Source: JACVRX01 sp046726315 (GTDB lineage: Bacteria; Actinomycetota; Actinomycetes; Jiangellales; Jiangellaceae). From it: a stretch of 64,000 nucleotides of DNA. This document shows positions 35,901 through 43,790 of this stretch, one piece after another. The DNA lies in assembly GCA_046726315.1 (NCBI GenBank), contig JBKPAG010000015.1, positions 35,775-99,774 of the forward strand. Reading direction: 5' to 3'. A program made the position numbers and the translations under genes. Numbering within the stretch: position 1 is the first letter of the stretch; each line of letters starts with the position of its first letter. The notes beneath the pieces were generated by a model that saw nothing but the letters and a program-made list of their open reading frames with translations, made no database searches and was not told the origin of the DNA.

Positions 35901-36057
35901 GAGTTGATGCAATCTGACTGTCAACCTGGGCGCGATACCACTCGTCGTCCAGAAGCCCGGACCAGGCGATGATAACGAAAGAGTGAAACTTCGAAAGAAA
36001 GACGCCAAGCCCATGCGTCGGTGCCCAGCGCTTCAGCTTGCGGATGATTACGAGCAC
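32932..36057 (-). CDS. multi-module glycosyltransferase B (paralogue of 26177-29299)
   Basis: 1,041 aa with a GTG start. It has the same layout as copy A. N-terminal repeats (LLDDEWYRAQ, HYVFHGRELGYSPHPLFEPE, FDPSEW). Module 1, about 210-430, is a full GT2 with LVSVVMPVWNRAQQVSAAIA, VVDDGSTDGS and FLDADNTYRP. Module 2, about 450-700, is GT2-like with ILIPTYQNWRVTQRCLEAVL, but VVFLSNATEVQVGW replaces the usual NNDTEV metal motif; an ED-type acceptor loop GWEDVDLCLRLG remains. Module 3, about 760-1,035, has VNLLWVISHPDLVDVDEV, VLLQCTDPDRFRPD, VLFIGNSRNVFRP and VLNDHWADMRREGFISNRIF. Lower GC than copy A, so separately acquired or diverged. Confidence 0.85.
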   Translation of the reverse strand: MLVIIRKLKRWAPTHGLGVFLSKFHSFVIIAWSGLLDDEWYRAQVDSQIASTRLRAAAHYVFHGRELGYSPHPLFEPEYFDPSEWRTSDLDPFAKYLRNHQNWASKTHPWFDGGAYMAANSPARQHRWGPLGHFVQTAGPQSQLPLAIPVRAGVTLRWDAGRDLLMRRARLYAHQEHIRGIVRITPGYNRSLERAFVQRWQNAPLPTMEPGIPLVSVVMPVWNRAQQVSAAIASVQAQTLGDWELIVVDDGSTDGSVDVVESIAAADPRIRLFRQAHSGVSKARNFGLERARGRYVAFLDADNTYRPLFLRTAVAAMFGHGWQLAYAALEMRTGDQVQYRGLEAGRELLELRNHVDINVLVAKRTLVAAAGSFDEDLRRTVDYDLILRMDVISPLHYMPFLGAIYDDNRDDPTRITNRELHWWLEVVQNKNLIDWQRTAATRVRGRVSILIPTYQNWRVTQRCLEAVLTHAGEHDLEVIVLDNGSRRAVGSILEAIAAGDTRVTVIREPVTRGIGLSSNLAFAESTGEIVVFLSNATEVQVGWLGPLCRALQNPGVLAAGPLLLHRNRTIQCAGEVFPVHATFPVRFLANHPAEDALAIGQSFDVSVVTSAALAMRASDLVMLRGFDPIYRNGWEDVDLCLRLGKLRPGTLAVVTDSVVVHHEGKTRGRRKESPASRKVFRERWSGRVPQGDEHLWRAAGFEVAHYRVDRTPAVKRPEFVSPVVIRPLRQVSEGSAKGLPAFRWAIKIAAPAGDAGQRWGDRHFARALSAALRRLGQSVVVDSPGAHDRDTAYLDDIVLALRGLSHVTPQPGRVNLLWVISHPDLVDVDEVKAFDGVFAAGAPWAERMSEYTRFPVQVLLQCTDPDRFRPDVVAQDSGEPVLFIGNSRNVFRPIVRDALAAGVDVKIYGSGWDEYVDPRFISDLYLSNERVAAAYRSAGVVLNDHWADMRREGFISNRIFDATASGARVVSDDVTGLAELFNGLVRTYRTADELGRLLKSPGDHFPGEDERLRLAATVRREHSFDARARTLLDAAVRLWKH

Positions 36058-36318
36058 CTACGTACCCTTTCACGCTCGCCGCCGAGGTTGAGTTGGCTAC
36101 GCTGCCTCGCGCGGGCCGAACCTCAGCCGCCCGCCAGGACGATCTCTCGCAGAACCCTCCGGTGCTTGAGGCCCCGCGGTTGCGAGCCTACGACGCCCGA
36201 GATCGGGAGCGGGGTTGTGGGGCGTTAGCCTAGATCTATCACCCGAAATCGCTCTCACGGTTCTACTCGATCCGTACCACCCCGACAACCTCACGGGTCA
36301 GCCCTGGACGAGGCACAG

Positions 36319-37458
36319 TCAAGCCTGAGACTTCTCTCCCGCCGAAGCCGACCGGCCGCGCTGGCTGGCGATCCGGTCCATCTCGTCGACGAAACAGCCG
36401 GAAACCTGTCGCCAGTCGAACTCCGCGGACGCGACCCTGTGCCCCGCATTACCCATGTGGGCCCGCCGCAGCGGATCTGCCCTGAGCTCGAGGATCTCGG
36501 CCACGGCAGCCTCCGGGTCCAGAAACGGCACGACGACACCTGCCCCAGCTCGGCGGACGAGGTCGCGGGCCCGGGGGAGTGGTGTCGTGATCACCGGAAC
36601 GCCATAGGCCATGTATTCGATGACCTTGGTCGGCATGCTGTTCTGGTAGTTGGGTTCGTCGTGGAGAAGGGATAACCCAGCCAGGGCGCCGCTGAGCATC
36701 CCTAGCGCCTGGTCGCTCGGGACAAAGCCCGGCCAGTCGAGGTAACCCGACGCGGCGGCGGGTTCGAGCAGCTGCTGTGCCTGGTCGTCGGCATTGCCGA
36801 CGACCAGCATGCGGACTTCCCCTCCAGTCAACTCGGCGAGTCGTCGTGAGACGTCCACGAGTTCGGCGGCGCCGCGGGCGAGAGTCACGTGCCCCAGATA
36901 GACAACGCGGTTGTCGCCTGCGGCGTGGACGGTGTCGGGGACCCGCACAGTGTTCGGAACGACAAGGGGATCAGACCCGAACCGGTCGCGGTAGCCCTCC
37001 TCCGCGAGAATGAGCCAAACCCGACGAGCCGCCACTCGCTCGACCATGTCGACGAGCCCCGCCACCGGCTGGCGGAGAAATCGGGGCAGCCATGGTTTGA
37101 GCGTCAGCGCCGCGGGCGTGTCCTCGTGGACGTCCCATACCACCGGCGGCAGGTCGAGACCGGGGAGGGCCAACAGCAGTTCCGGGTCGTGCAGGAGCAC
37201 GACGTCGTGGTATTTCGACTGGGAAGCGAGGAGCTCACGTGCGGCGCGGAGCGCGCGAACCCGTCGTCGTCCGGTCGACCGCGGCAGGTCGACGGGGGTG
37301 AAAGCATTGCCCTCGGTCGGAATCGCGAGGCCGTATCCGGAGTACGGAGCGGCATACGTCACCTGCCAGCCGCAGGACAGCAGCGCCTCGATCTCACGAT
37401 GCCGGATCCTCGCGTCGGCCGGGTGGTGAACGACGGTCGCGACGAGAGCCCGCCTCAT
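36319..37458 (-). CDS. GT4 glycosyltransferase
   Basis: 379 aa. GT-B retaining family 4: VVHHPADARIRHREIEALLS at the N-terminus, VVWDVHEDTPAALTLKPWLP, VPNTVRVPDT, VVYLGHVTLARGAAELVDVS, and the donor site SMPTKVIEYMAYGVPVITTP with the E-x7-E pattern altered to K-VIEYMAYG. Similar to glycosyltransferases of exopolysaccharide clusters. Its ATG is separated by one base from the stop of the wzt-like gene, so it ends the dehydrogenase-wzm-wzt-GT4 operon. Confidence 0.88.
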   Translation of the reverse strand: MRRALVATVVHHPADARIRHREIEALLSCGWQVTYAAPYSGYGLAIPTEGNAFTPVDLPRSTGRRRVRALRAARELLASQSKYHDVVLLHDPELLLALPGLDLPPVVWDVHEDTPAALTLKPWLPRFLRQPVAGLVDMVERVAARRVWLILAEEGYRDRFGSDPLVVPNTVRVPDTVHAAGDNRVVYLGHVTLARGAAELVDVSRRLAELTGGEVRMLVVGNADDQAQQLLEPAAASGYLDWPGFVPSDQALGMLSGALAGLSLLHDEPNYQNSMPTKVIEYMAYGVPVITTPLPRARDLVRRAGAGVVVPFLDPEAAVAEILELRADPLRRAHMGNAGHRVASAEFDWRQVSGCFVDEMDRIASQRGRSASAGEKSQA

Positions 37459-37459
37459 C

Positions 37460-38302
37460 TCAGCGCACGCTACGGGACGCTACTGCTGCTCGGTACGCCC
37501 GGCAGACCCGGTCGGCGGCGCCGTCCATCTTCAGCGATCCGTTGTCGATCCACAGGGCCCGGTTGCACATGCTCTGAATGCTGGCGAGGGAGTGGCTGAC
37601 CAGGAAGATCGTGCCGGCGCCTGCACGGATCCGATCGATCCGCTCCTTGCTCTTCGCCCGGAACTCCGTGTCCCCGGTGCCGAGTGCCTCGTCGATCAGA
37701 AGTACGTCTGGCTGGGCCGCCGACGAAATCGCGAAACGTAACCTGGCGCCCATTCCGCTCGAGTACGCCTTCATCGGTATGTGGACGAAGTCGCGAACAC
37801 CAGCGAAGTCGACGACTTCGTCGAACCTCTCGCGAACCTGCCGCGGGGTCAGGCCGAGGGCAAGTCCACCGATCATGATGTTTCGTTCTCCGGTGAGCTC
37901 GTTGATCAGCACAGCATTGACGCCCAGCAGCGATGGTTCGCCGGACACGTAAACGGCACCTTTCGTCGGGGGGATGAGCCCCGCGATGGCACGCAGCAAG
38001 GTGCTCTTGCCCGAGCCGTTACGACCCACGACGCCGACCGACTCGCCGTGGCTGGCGACGAACGAGATACCGCGGACAGCCGGAATCTCGGTAACGGCCC
38101 CGACCTGGCCGGCCGACATGTTGACGAGCCGTCGCAACAGGCTCGCGTTCCGTGGGCCGGCAGCCTTCCGCCGGCCGCCGTAGAGGCGGTAGGTCACGTG
38201 CAGATCCTCCACGACGACCGACGGGTCGCCTCCTCCGGTGTTCGACCCCTGGCGGAGCGGTTCCGCAACCTCGGCCGACGGGGCAGGCTCAGTCACGGCC
38301 AT
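37460..38302 (-). CDS. polysaccharide ABC exporter, ATP-binding subunit (Wzt/TagH-like)
   Basis: 280 aa. Walker A is GVVGRNGSGKSTLLRAIAGL, the signature motif AYSSGMGARLRFAISSA, Walker B DVLLIDEALGTGDTEF, and the H-loop IFLVSHSLASI. The tyrosine-bearing N-terminal motif and RGISFVASHGESVG are typical of polysaccharide exporters. It stops right after the nucleotide-binding domain, so it lacks the C-terminal carbohydrate-binding domain of Wzt proteins that read a chain-end mark. Overlaps the permease gene by 14 bases. Confidence 0.9.
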   Translation of the reverse strand: MAVTEPAPSAEVAEPLRQGSNTGGGDPSVVVEDLHVTYRLYGGRRKAAGPRNASLLRRLVNMSAGQVGAVTEIPAVRGISFVASHGESVGVVGRNGSGKSTLLRAIAGLIPPTKGAVYVSGEPSLLGVNAVLINELTGERNIMIGGLALGLTPRQVRERFDEVVDFAGVRDFVHIPMKAYSSGMGARLRFAISSAAQPDVLLIDEALGTGDTEFRAKSKERIDRIRAGAGTIFLVSHSLASIQSMCNRALWIDNGSLKMDGAADRVCRAYRAAVASRSVR

Positions 38303-39182
38303 ACCTCTCCTCGGCCCGCCAGAAGAACAGGAAGCCGCCGACGAGGAACAGCACCGCCCAACCCACCCCTACGGCCCATATGGTGAGGTCCAGCGGGCTC
38401 GACTCCTGGGGCAGTAGGCACGATCTGGCCAGCGTGAGGTAGACGGCCACCGGCTGGTACTCGAGCACGAAACCCAGAGGATTGTCGCCTACGTACGCGT
38501 CGATGTCGAAGAAGACGCCGGAGAGATAGAGCAGGATGCGCAGCACGAACGGCAGCAGGTTGAGCAGGTCGCGTGCTGACGCCACCAGCCGCGTTACGAC
38601 GAACGCGCAACCGGTGTTGAACAGCCATTGGAGCGCTACCGCGACGGGAAGAAGCAGCCAACTCCACGAGATGGGCTCGCCCGTGACCAGGACGATCGCG
38701 CACATCACGACCAGCACGGGGAGCAGTGACACCAGCTCGGTGAGCACCGCGGCGATCGGCAAGACCGCCCGCGGAAAGTGCAGTGAGCGCACCAATGAGA
38801 GGTTTCCAGCGACTGACTTGGCGCCTGCGGTTATCGATGTCGCCGTGAATCGGTACATGAACACGCCGATCACGAGGAAAGCGATGTAGTTGTCCACACC
38901 CCGGGTCGTCCGGAGGAGGACTCCGAAGACGAACAAGTACGCAGCCACGGTGAGGACCGGGTTGAGCACTGCCCAGAACTGACCGAGATAGTTGTTCTGG
39001 TTCTTGGCGTATGCCTTCGACACCGCGAGCACGCCGATGAAGTGGCGACGCGACCACAACAGCCGCAGGTACTCACCCAACGACGGCCGGGTTCCTACTC
39101 GCCGGAGACCGTACCGGGCAGCAATGTCGGCGGCTGTAACTGTCGCTGATGCCTCGCTGGACCTGTCCACCACGGACTCCAT
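38289..39182 (-). CDS. polysaccharide ABC exporter, permease subunit (Wzm-like)
   Basis: 297 aa from ATG 39182 (MESVVDRSSEAS); a longer frame to 39239 overlaps the dehydrogenase gene and is less likely. ABC-2 membrane protein with about six helices, including AVLNPVLTVAAYLFVFGVLL and YIAFLVIGVFMYRFTATSI; the amphipathic AKNQNNYLGQFWAVLNP segment and the NLSLVRSLHFPRAVLPIA coupling loop are diagnostic of Wzm/TagG. It moves undecaprenyl-linked glycan across the membrane with the ATPase encoded by the next gene. Confidence 0.9.
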   Translation of the reverse strand: MESVVDRSSEASATVTAADIAARYGLRRVGTRPSLGEYLRLLWSRRHFIGVLAVSKAYAKNQNNYLGQFWAVLNPVLTVAAYLFVFGVLLRTTRGVDNYIAFLVIGVFMYRFTATSITAGAKSVAGNLSLVRSLHFPRAVLPIAAVLTELVSLLPVLVVMCAIVLVTGEPISWSWLLLPVAVALQWLFNTGCAFVVTRLVASARDLLNLLPFVLRILLYLSGVFFDIDAYVGDNPLGFVLEYQPVAVYLTLARSCLLPQESSPLDLTIWAVGVGWAVLFLVGGFLFFWRAEERYGRD

Positions 39183-39199
39183 GGTGCCTGACGGGAGCC

Positions 39200-40459
39200 T
39201 CACAACCTGTGGGACTCCTCGACCGTGGTGGCTCCGCATGTGTCGAAGAACAGTTGTGCCCGGGTTGCGAACGCGTCGGCGTCGTACTCCCGATGGTTCT
39301 GCAGAAGGATGACAAGGTCAGCCGCGGAGATTGCTTCGTCCAGTCCAGAGACCGGCGAGACTTCTGCTGGAGCGGCACGCCAGGTGGTCACGTGCGGATC
39401 GTGGTAGGACAGGACAGCACCGAGGCCAAGCAGTTGGCGGGCCAGCGGAACTGCCGGGGACTCCCGCTGGTCGGCGATGTTCGGCTTGTATGTCACGCCG
39501 AGCAGCAGCACCGACGAACCCTGCACCGGCTTACCGGCGGCATTGAGAATGTTCTGCGCTCGGTGCACGACATAGCTTGGCATCGTCGCGTTGATCTCCT
39601 GGGCCAGCTCGACGAACCGGAACGAGTAGCCGAGCCGAGCGCGCACGTTGTGGCTGAGGTAGTTCGGGTCGATCGGTATGCAGTGGCCGCCGACGCCCGG
39701 TCCGGGATAGAACGCCTGGAAGCCAAAGGGTTTGGTGGACGCCGCCCGGATGACGTCCCACAGGTCGATGCCCAGTTCGTGGCAGAACCTGGCCATCTCG
39801 TTTACGAGCGCGATGTTGATATGCCGGTAGGTGTTCTCCAACAGCTTGGCGGTCTCGGCTTCCCGGGTGCCCCTGGTGGGCACGACGGTGTCGACGAACT
39901 TGCCGTAGAACCCTGCGGCACGCTCGGTGCAGGCTGGCGTGTGCCCGCCGACGACCCTCGGGGTGTTCCGGGGACCGTACTGCTCGTTCCCCGGGTCGAT
40001 CCGCTCCGGGGAGAAAGCGAGGTTGAAGTCCTGGCCGGCGACCAACCCAGCAGACTCCAGTAGCGGGCGGACCACTTCGTCTGTGGTGCCGGGGTAGGTG
40101 GTGGACTCCAGCACGACCAGCATTCCGGCACGGAGATGGCGAGCCACCGTCTCGACTGCGGCCGTGACAGCACGAAGATCCGGCGCGCCGTCCTGGGACA
40201 GCGGAGTCGGCACGCAGATCACAACGACGTCGGCGGATGCCAGCTCGGTATCGTCGGTCGTCGCCCTGAACCCTGCATCCAGCATCCCCGCGATGTCGGT
40301 GTCGGTGAGGTCGTCCACGTGTGACCGGCCCGCGTTGAGTCTGTCCACCAAGGTGGCGTTGACGTCGAACCCGAGCACGGACAAACCAGCGCTCGCCGCC
40401 TCCTTGGCGAGTGGCAACCCGACGTAACCGAGGCCGATGATGGCGACATCGGAAGACAT
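39200..40459 (-). CDS. nucleotide-sugar dehydrogenase (WbpA/WecC type)
   Basis: 419 aa from ATG 40459, with AAGGAG 6 bases upstream. NAD-binding N-terminus VAIIGLGYVGLPLAKEAASA; central NLAFSPERIDPGNEQYGPRN and ENTYRHINIALVNEMA; the catalytic cysteine in GPGVGGHCIPIDPNYLSHN; C-terminal VTYKPNIADQRESPAVPLAR. This subfamily oxidises UDP-N-acetylhexosamines to uronic acids rather than UDP-glucose; the exact substrate is inferred. First gene of the operon with the ABC exporter. Confidence 0.9.
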   Translation of the reverse strand: MSSDVAIIGLGYVGLPLAKEAASAGLSVLGFDVNATLVDRLNAGRSHVDDLTDTDIAGMLDAGFRATTDDTELASADVVVICVPTPLSQDGAPDLRAVTAAVETVARHLRAGMLVVLESTTYPGTTDEVVRPLLESAGLVAGQDFNLAFSPERIDPGNEQYGPRNTPRVVGGHTPACTERAAGFYGKFVDTVVPTRGTREAETAKLLENTYRHINIALVNEMARFCHELGIDLWDVIRAASTKPFGFQAFYPGPGVGGHCIPIDPNYLSHNVRARLGYSFRFVELAQEINATMPSYVVHRAQNILNAAGKPVQGSSVLLLGVTYKPNIADQRESPAVPLARQLLGLGAVLSYHDPHVTTWRAAPAEVSPVSGLDEAISAADLVILLQNHREYDADAFATRAQLFFDTCGATTVEESHRL

Positions 40460-40779
40460 GAATACTCCTTGTTCGGTCCCGTCTCGGGAGCCTCGCAACG
40501 CCCGAGGGATCACTCTGGCGCCAGCTCGGAGCTGGCACGACCCATCGTCGGAACGGACGCCTCGTCAGGCCCGATCCTCACCACCGCCGAATGGTAGCCG
40601 AGCCGGCCGGTGGATGGCCTCGTCGTGTACTGCCGACGCATGGAGTATCACCGGTGCTTTGGAATGCTCTACTTGAATATTGGATCACGGAGACGGTGCG
40701 CCGACGTCTGCCGCATGGAGGTGGTGCCCCATGTGTTGCGCCATGTCCTTGCCGCAGCCCCTGTCGCGCGGTCGGTCTG
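40460..40779. other. 320-bp divergent intergenic region
   Basis: Separates the dehydrogenase operon (minus) from the TIR-Kelch gene (plus) and must hold both promoters. An AT-rich patch near 40670-40685 (TTGAATATTGG) is the best -10 candidate for the plus-strand gene. No clear operator repeat or RNA gene is seen. Confidence 0.5.
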
Positions 40780-42792
40780 ATGGTTGACTCCGCTGCGCCT
40801 GCTCCGGGCCGGGTCTTCATCAGCTACCGGCGGGAGGAGACGGCCTACCCGGCGGGCTGGTTGTACGACCGGTTGGCTGAGCGCTACGGCGGCGGCCAGA
40901 TTTTCAAGGATGTGGACTCGATCCAGCTGGGCGACGACTTCGTCGAGGTGATCACCACGGCGGTCGGGTCCTGCGATGTGCTGCTGGCGCTGATCGGCGA
41001 GGAATGGCTGACCATCACCGACGCGCAGGGCCGGCGCCGCCTGGACGACCCCGATGACTTCGTCCGGCTGGAGATCGAGGCCGCCCTGACGCGCAACGTC
41101 CGGGTCATCCCGATCCTGGTCGACGGTGCCAGCATGCCCCGGGCCGACCAACTGCCGGACAGCCTGGCCAGGCTGGTCCGCCGGCAGGCACTCGAACTCA
41201 GCCCGGCCCGGTTCGACTTCGACACCAACCGGCTGCTCAAGGTACTCGACACCACCCTCGCCGAGGTGCGGACCGCGCAAGCCGGCGCGGCTGAGCCCGG
41301 CACGTACGGCGGCCCGGACATCGTCCGTAGGGACGGCGGATCGGTGCCAGACCCTGTCAGCCTCACGGTGGAGAATCCGCCACGACTGGCGGTGGGACCG
41401 GCCACCGTCGACTTTGGGACGGTCCAGGTGCACGGCCCGTCCCCGCAGCGAATGATCCGGATCAGCAATTCCGGCGGCGGCAGGCTCGACGCGCGGGCAA
41501 GCAGTGCGGACTCTTGGCTGCACCTCGAGCAGCACAACGACCAGGTGCTGGCCACAATTGCCACCGGCACAAGCGGCGAACATGCCGGCGCCATAACCAT
41601 CGCCGCCGGTGAGGCAGGGACCATCCGGATCCCCGTCACCGCGCGCGTCGAACAACCCCGCGGCCTGGTGGTTAAGCCCGCAGCTAGCCCAACCCCGCGG
41701 CCCAGGTGGCTCCGACGACGCGGCGTCAGGGCCACTGCTGCCGGGGTCGCTGCCATCGCCGCCATCGCGATCGTCCTCGCGGTCCGTTCTGAGACAGACG
41801 GCGGAGGCAACCAGTCCGAAACGACATCCAGTCCGACATCGACGACGGCCCCGGTTCAGCTCACCTGGCAGCGATTGCCCGATCTCCTCGTCCCGGTCGA
41901 AGCGGCGGGTGTCGCGGCGCTGCGCGGCGAAGTCTGGGTGGTAGGCGGGCACAGACCCGACCCGAACCGTTCGGCTCTCGACACTGTGCAGATCTATGAC
42001 CCGGTGCAGGAGCAATGGCGGTTGGGGCCGGAGCTGGACGTGCCGCTGGATGATGCCGCAGTAGCCAGCGATGGGGAGCGGCTGTTCGTCATCGGCGGAC
42101 AGACGGGACCGGGGACCGCCAAGGAGGCCAGCCGTGATGCCTATGTCCTGGACGGTCCTGACGACCCTGCGTGGGACGCCTTTACTGCGCTTCCGGAGCC
42201 GCGAGCGAACGGCGCCGTCGCTTGGGACGGGAGCCGCCTGGTGTTCGCCGGCGGGTACACCGTAGAGAACGACGGGCGTGTCGCTCACGCGGACGTCTGG
42301 GAGCTGAAGGGTGACGAGTGGTCCCCAATCGGGCCTGGCCTGACGAGGGCCAGGAGTGACCTCGCCGCCGCAAGCAACGGTGAGGGCAAGGTGTGGTTCC
42401 TCGGCGGCGAGGACATCGGCGACGGTCTGCGTCCGCATCCGCCGCTCGGTGCGGTAGATGTCGTCGAAGGCGACAGTGTCAAACCTCTTCCGGAGATCGA
42501 GCCGGCGGTGGAGGACAGCGACGCCGTCTGGCAGCGGGAGCGAGGCGTATGCGTGTTCGGCGGAGTCATCATCCCGGATGACAAGAATGAAGAGATCGTG
42601 ACCGATGACGTGATCTGCAGCGAACCCGGCCCGCCCCCGTTGCCGCCTCTGCCTTCACCCAGGGCCGACACTGGTGCCGTCCTCCTGAACGACAACGACA
42701 CCATCTACGTTGTCGGCGGTCATGGACCCGACGATTCCGGGCGTCGCGTCGACGCTATACCGATCCCGAAGGCGCCAGCCCCGTCCCCCTGA
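40780..42792 (+). CDS. TIR domain - transmembrane - Kelch propeller protein
   Basis: 670 aa from ATG 40780. TIR domain about 11-140: VFISYRREETAYPAGWLYDR, QIFKDVDSIQLGDDF, LLALIGEEW, then DDFVRLEIEAALTRN, in which Glu98 aligns with the catalytic glutamate of NADase TIRs. Residues about 195-290 are a BACON/SPD-2-like beta domain (GPATVDFGTVQVHGPSPQRM). One membrane helix at about 316-336 follows Arg-rich WLRRRGVR, so the N-terminus should be cytoplasmic. After a Ser/Thr-rich linker, residues 360-660 carry six Kelch-type blades (VWVVGG, LFVIGG, LVFAGG, VWFLGG, VCVFGG, IYVVGG) that would face outside. Only plus-strand gene between 37 and 46 kb; no partner gene adjacent. Function unknown; a surface sensor linked to a TIR effector is inference. 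Confidence 0.88.
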   Translation: MVDSAAPAPGRVFISYRREETAYPAGWLYDRLAERYGGGQIFKDVDSIQLGDDFVEVITTAVGSCDVLLALIGEEWLTITDAQGRRRLDDPDDFVRLEIEAALTRNVRVIPILVDGASMPRADQLPDSLARLVRRQALELSPARFDFDTNRLLKVLDTTLAEVRTAQAGAAEPGTYGGPDIVRRDGGSVPDPVSLTVENPPRLAVGPATVDFGTVQVHGPSPQRMIRISNSGGGRLDARASSADSWLHLEQHNDQVLATIATGTSGEHAGAITIAAGEAGTIRIPVTARVEQPRGLVVKPAASPTPRPRWLRRRGVRATAAGVAAIAAIAIVLAVRSETDGGGNQSETTSSPTSTTAPVQLTWQRLPDLLVPVEAAGVAALRGEVWVVGGHRPDPNRSALDTVQIYDPVQEQWRLGPELDVPLDDAAVASDGERLFVIGGQTGPGTAKEASRDAYVLDGPDDPAWDAFTALPEPRANGAVAWDGSRLVFAGGYTVENDGRVAHADVWELKGDEWSPIGPGLTRARSDLAAASNGEGKVWFLGGEDIGDGLRPHPPLGAVDVVEGDSVKPLPEIEPAVEDSDAVWQRERGVCVFGGVIIPDDKNEEIVTDDVICSEPGPPPLPPLPSPRADTGAVLLNDNDTIYVVGGHGPDDSGRRVDAIPIPKAPAPSP

Positions 42793-42872
42793 ATCGACCC
42801 GGGCATCTTCGTCGGTCCCCGACACCGGGATCTGGGCAGCGGATGACCGCCGGGCGGCTCGGGCACCGCAGC

Positions 42873-43742
42873 TCAGCCCTTGGCGTCCACCAGTCCCAGG
42901 AGGTACTCGCCATATCCTCCTTTGCGTAGCGGTTCGGCAAGGATCTGAAGCTGCTCGGCGTCGATGAAACCCTGCCGGTAGGCGATCTCCTCGATGCAGC
43001 CGATCTTCAGGCCCTGCCGCTCCTCCACCACCTGGACGAACTCGGCGGCCTGCATGAGGGACGAAAAGGTGCCCGTGTCGAGCCACGCAGTGCCCCGTTC
43101 AAGTACCGATACCTGGAGCCTGCCGTCGCGAAGATACGCCTGGTTGACGGCCGTGATCTCGAGCTCTCCGCGGGCACTCGGGACGATCCCACCGGCAATC
43201 TCGACCACCGAGTTGTCGTAGAAGTACAAACCGGGAACGGCGTACCGGCTCTTCGGCGAGCGCGGTTTCTCCTCGATCGACAACGCCCGGCCGTCTCGGT
43301 CGAACTCGACGACACCGTAGGCCGACGGGTTGGCGACGTGGTACGCGAAAATGTGCCCACCGTCTGGATTGACGCATTTGCGCAGGCTGGTACCCAGGCC
43401 AGCTCCGTAGAAGATGTTGTCGCCCAGGACAAGCGCAACGCTGTCCGTGCCGATGAACTCCGCTCCGATGGAGAAAGCCTGCGCCAGCCCCTCCGGCCGC
43501 GGCTGCACCGCATAGGACAGCGCGATGCCGATATCAGCACCGTCGCCGAGTAGCCGGCGGAACTGTGGCTGGTCGTCTGGTGTCGTGATGACAAGGATGT
43601 CTCGGATGCCGGCCATCATCAGCGTGGACAACGGGTAGTAGATCATCGGCTTGTCATAGATCGGCATCAGCTGCTTGCTGACGCCTCTCGTGATGGGGTA
43701 AAGCCGCGTACCGGAGCCGCCGGCCAGGATGATTCCACGCAT
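42873..43742 (-). CDS. rmlA: glucose-1-phosphate thymidylyltransferase
   Basis: 289 aa, full length. Makes dTDP-glucose, first step to dTDP-rhamnose and other deoxysugars. Signatures: MRGIILAGGSGTRLYPITRG, SKQLMPIYDKPMIYYPLSTL, ALVLGDNIFYGAGLG, VVEFDRDGRALSIEEKPRSP, and GTAWLDTGTFSSLMQA. rmlB, C and D are not in the window. Last gene of the LCP-GT2-rmlA minus-strand set, 48 bases after the GT2. Confidence 0.95.
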   Translation of the reverse strand: MRGIILAGGSGTRLYPITRGVSKQLMPIYDKPMIYYPLSTLMMAGIRDILVITTPDDQPQFRRLLGDGADIGIALSYAVQPRPEGLAQAFSIGAEFIGTDSVALVLGDNIFYGAGLGTSLRKCVNPDGGHIFAYHVANPSAYGVVEFDRDGRALSIEEKPRSPKSRYAVPGLYFYDNSVVEIAGGIVPSARGELEITAVNQAYLRDGRLQVSVLERGTAWLDTGTFSSLMQAAEFVQVVEERQGLKIGCIEEIAYRQGFIDAEQLQILAEPLRKGGYGEYLLGLVDAKG

Positions 43743-43790
43743 GGGACAGCAGGGTAGATGACCGCTCGGAGCTGCTTCGTCCGCTGCTGG

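Noticed and set aside
36190..36215. Short palindrome CCCGAGATCGGG region as an operator or terminator
   Set aside because: A 5-bp stem is expected by chance in GC-rich DNA, and it is not placed at a gene end.
40780..41200. TIR gene as part of a known Thoeris or CBASS operon
   Set aside because: No ThsA, cyclase, SIR2/SLOG or other effector gene is adjacent; both neighbours are sugar-nucleotide enzymes on the opposite strand.
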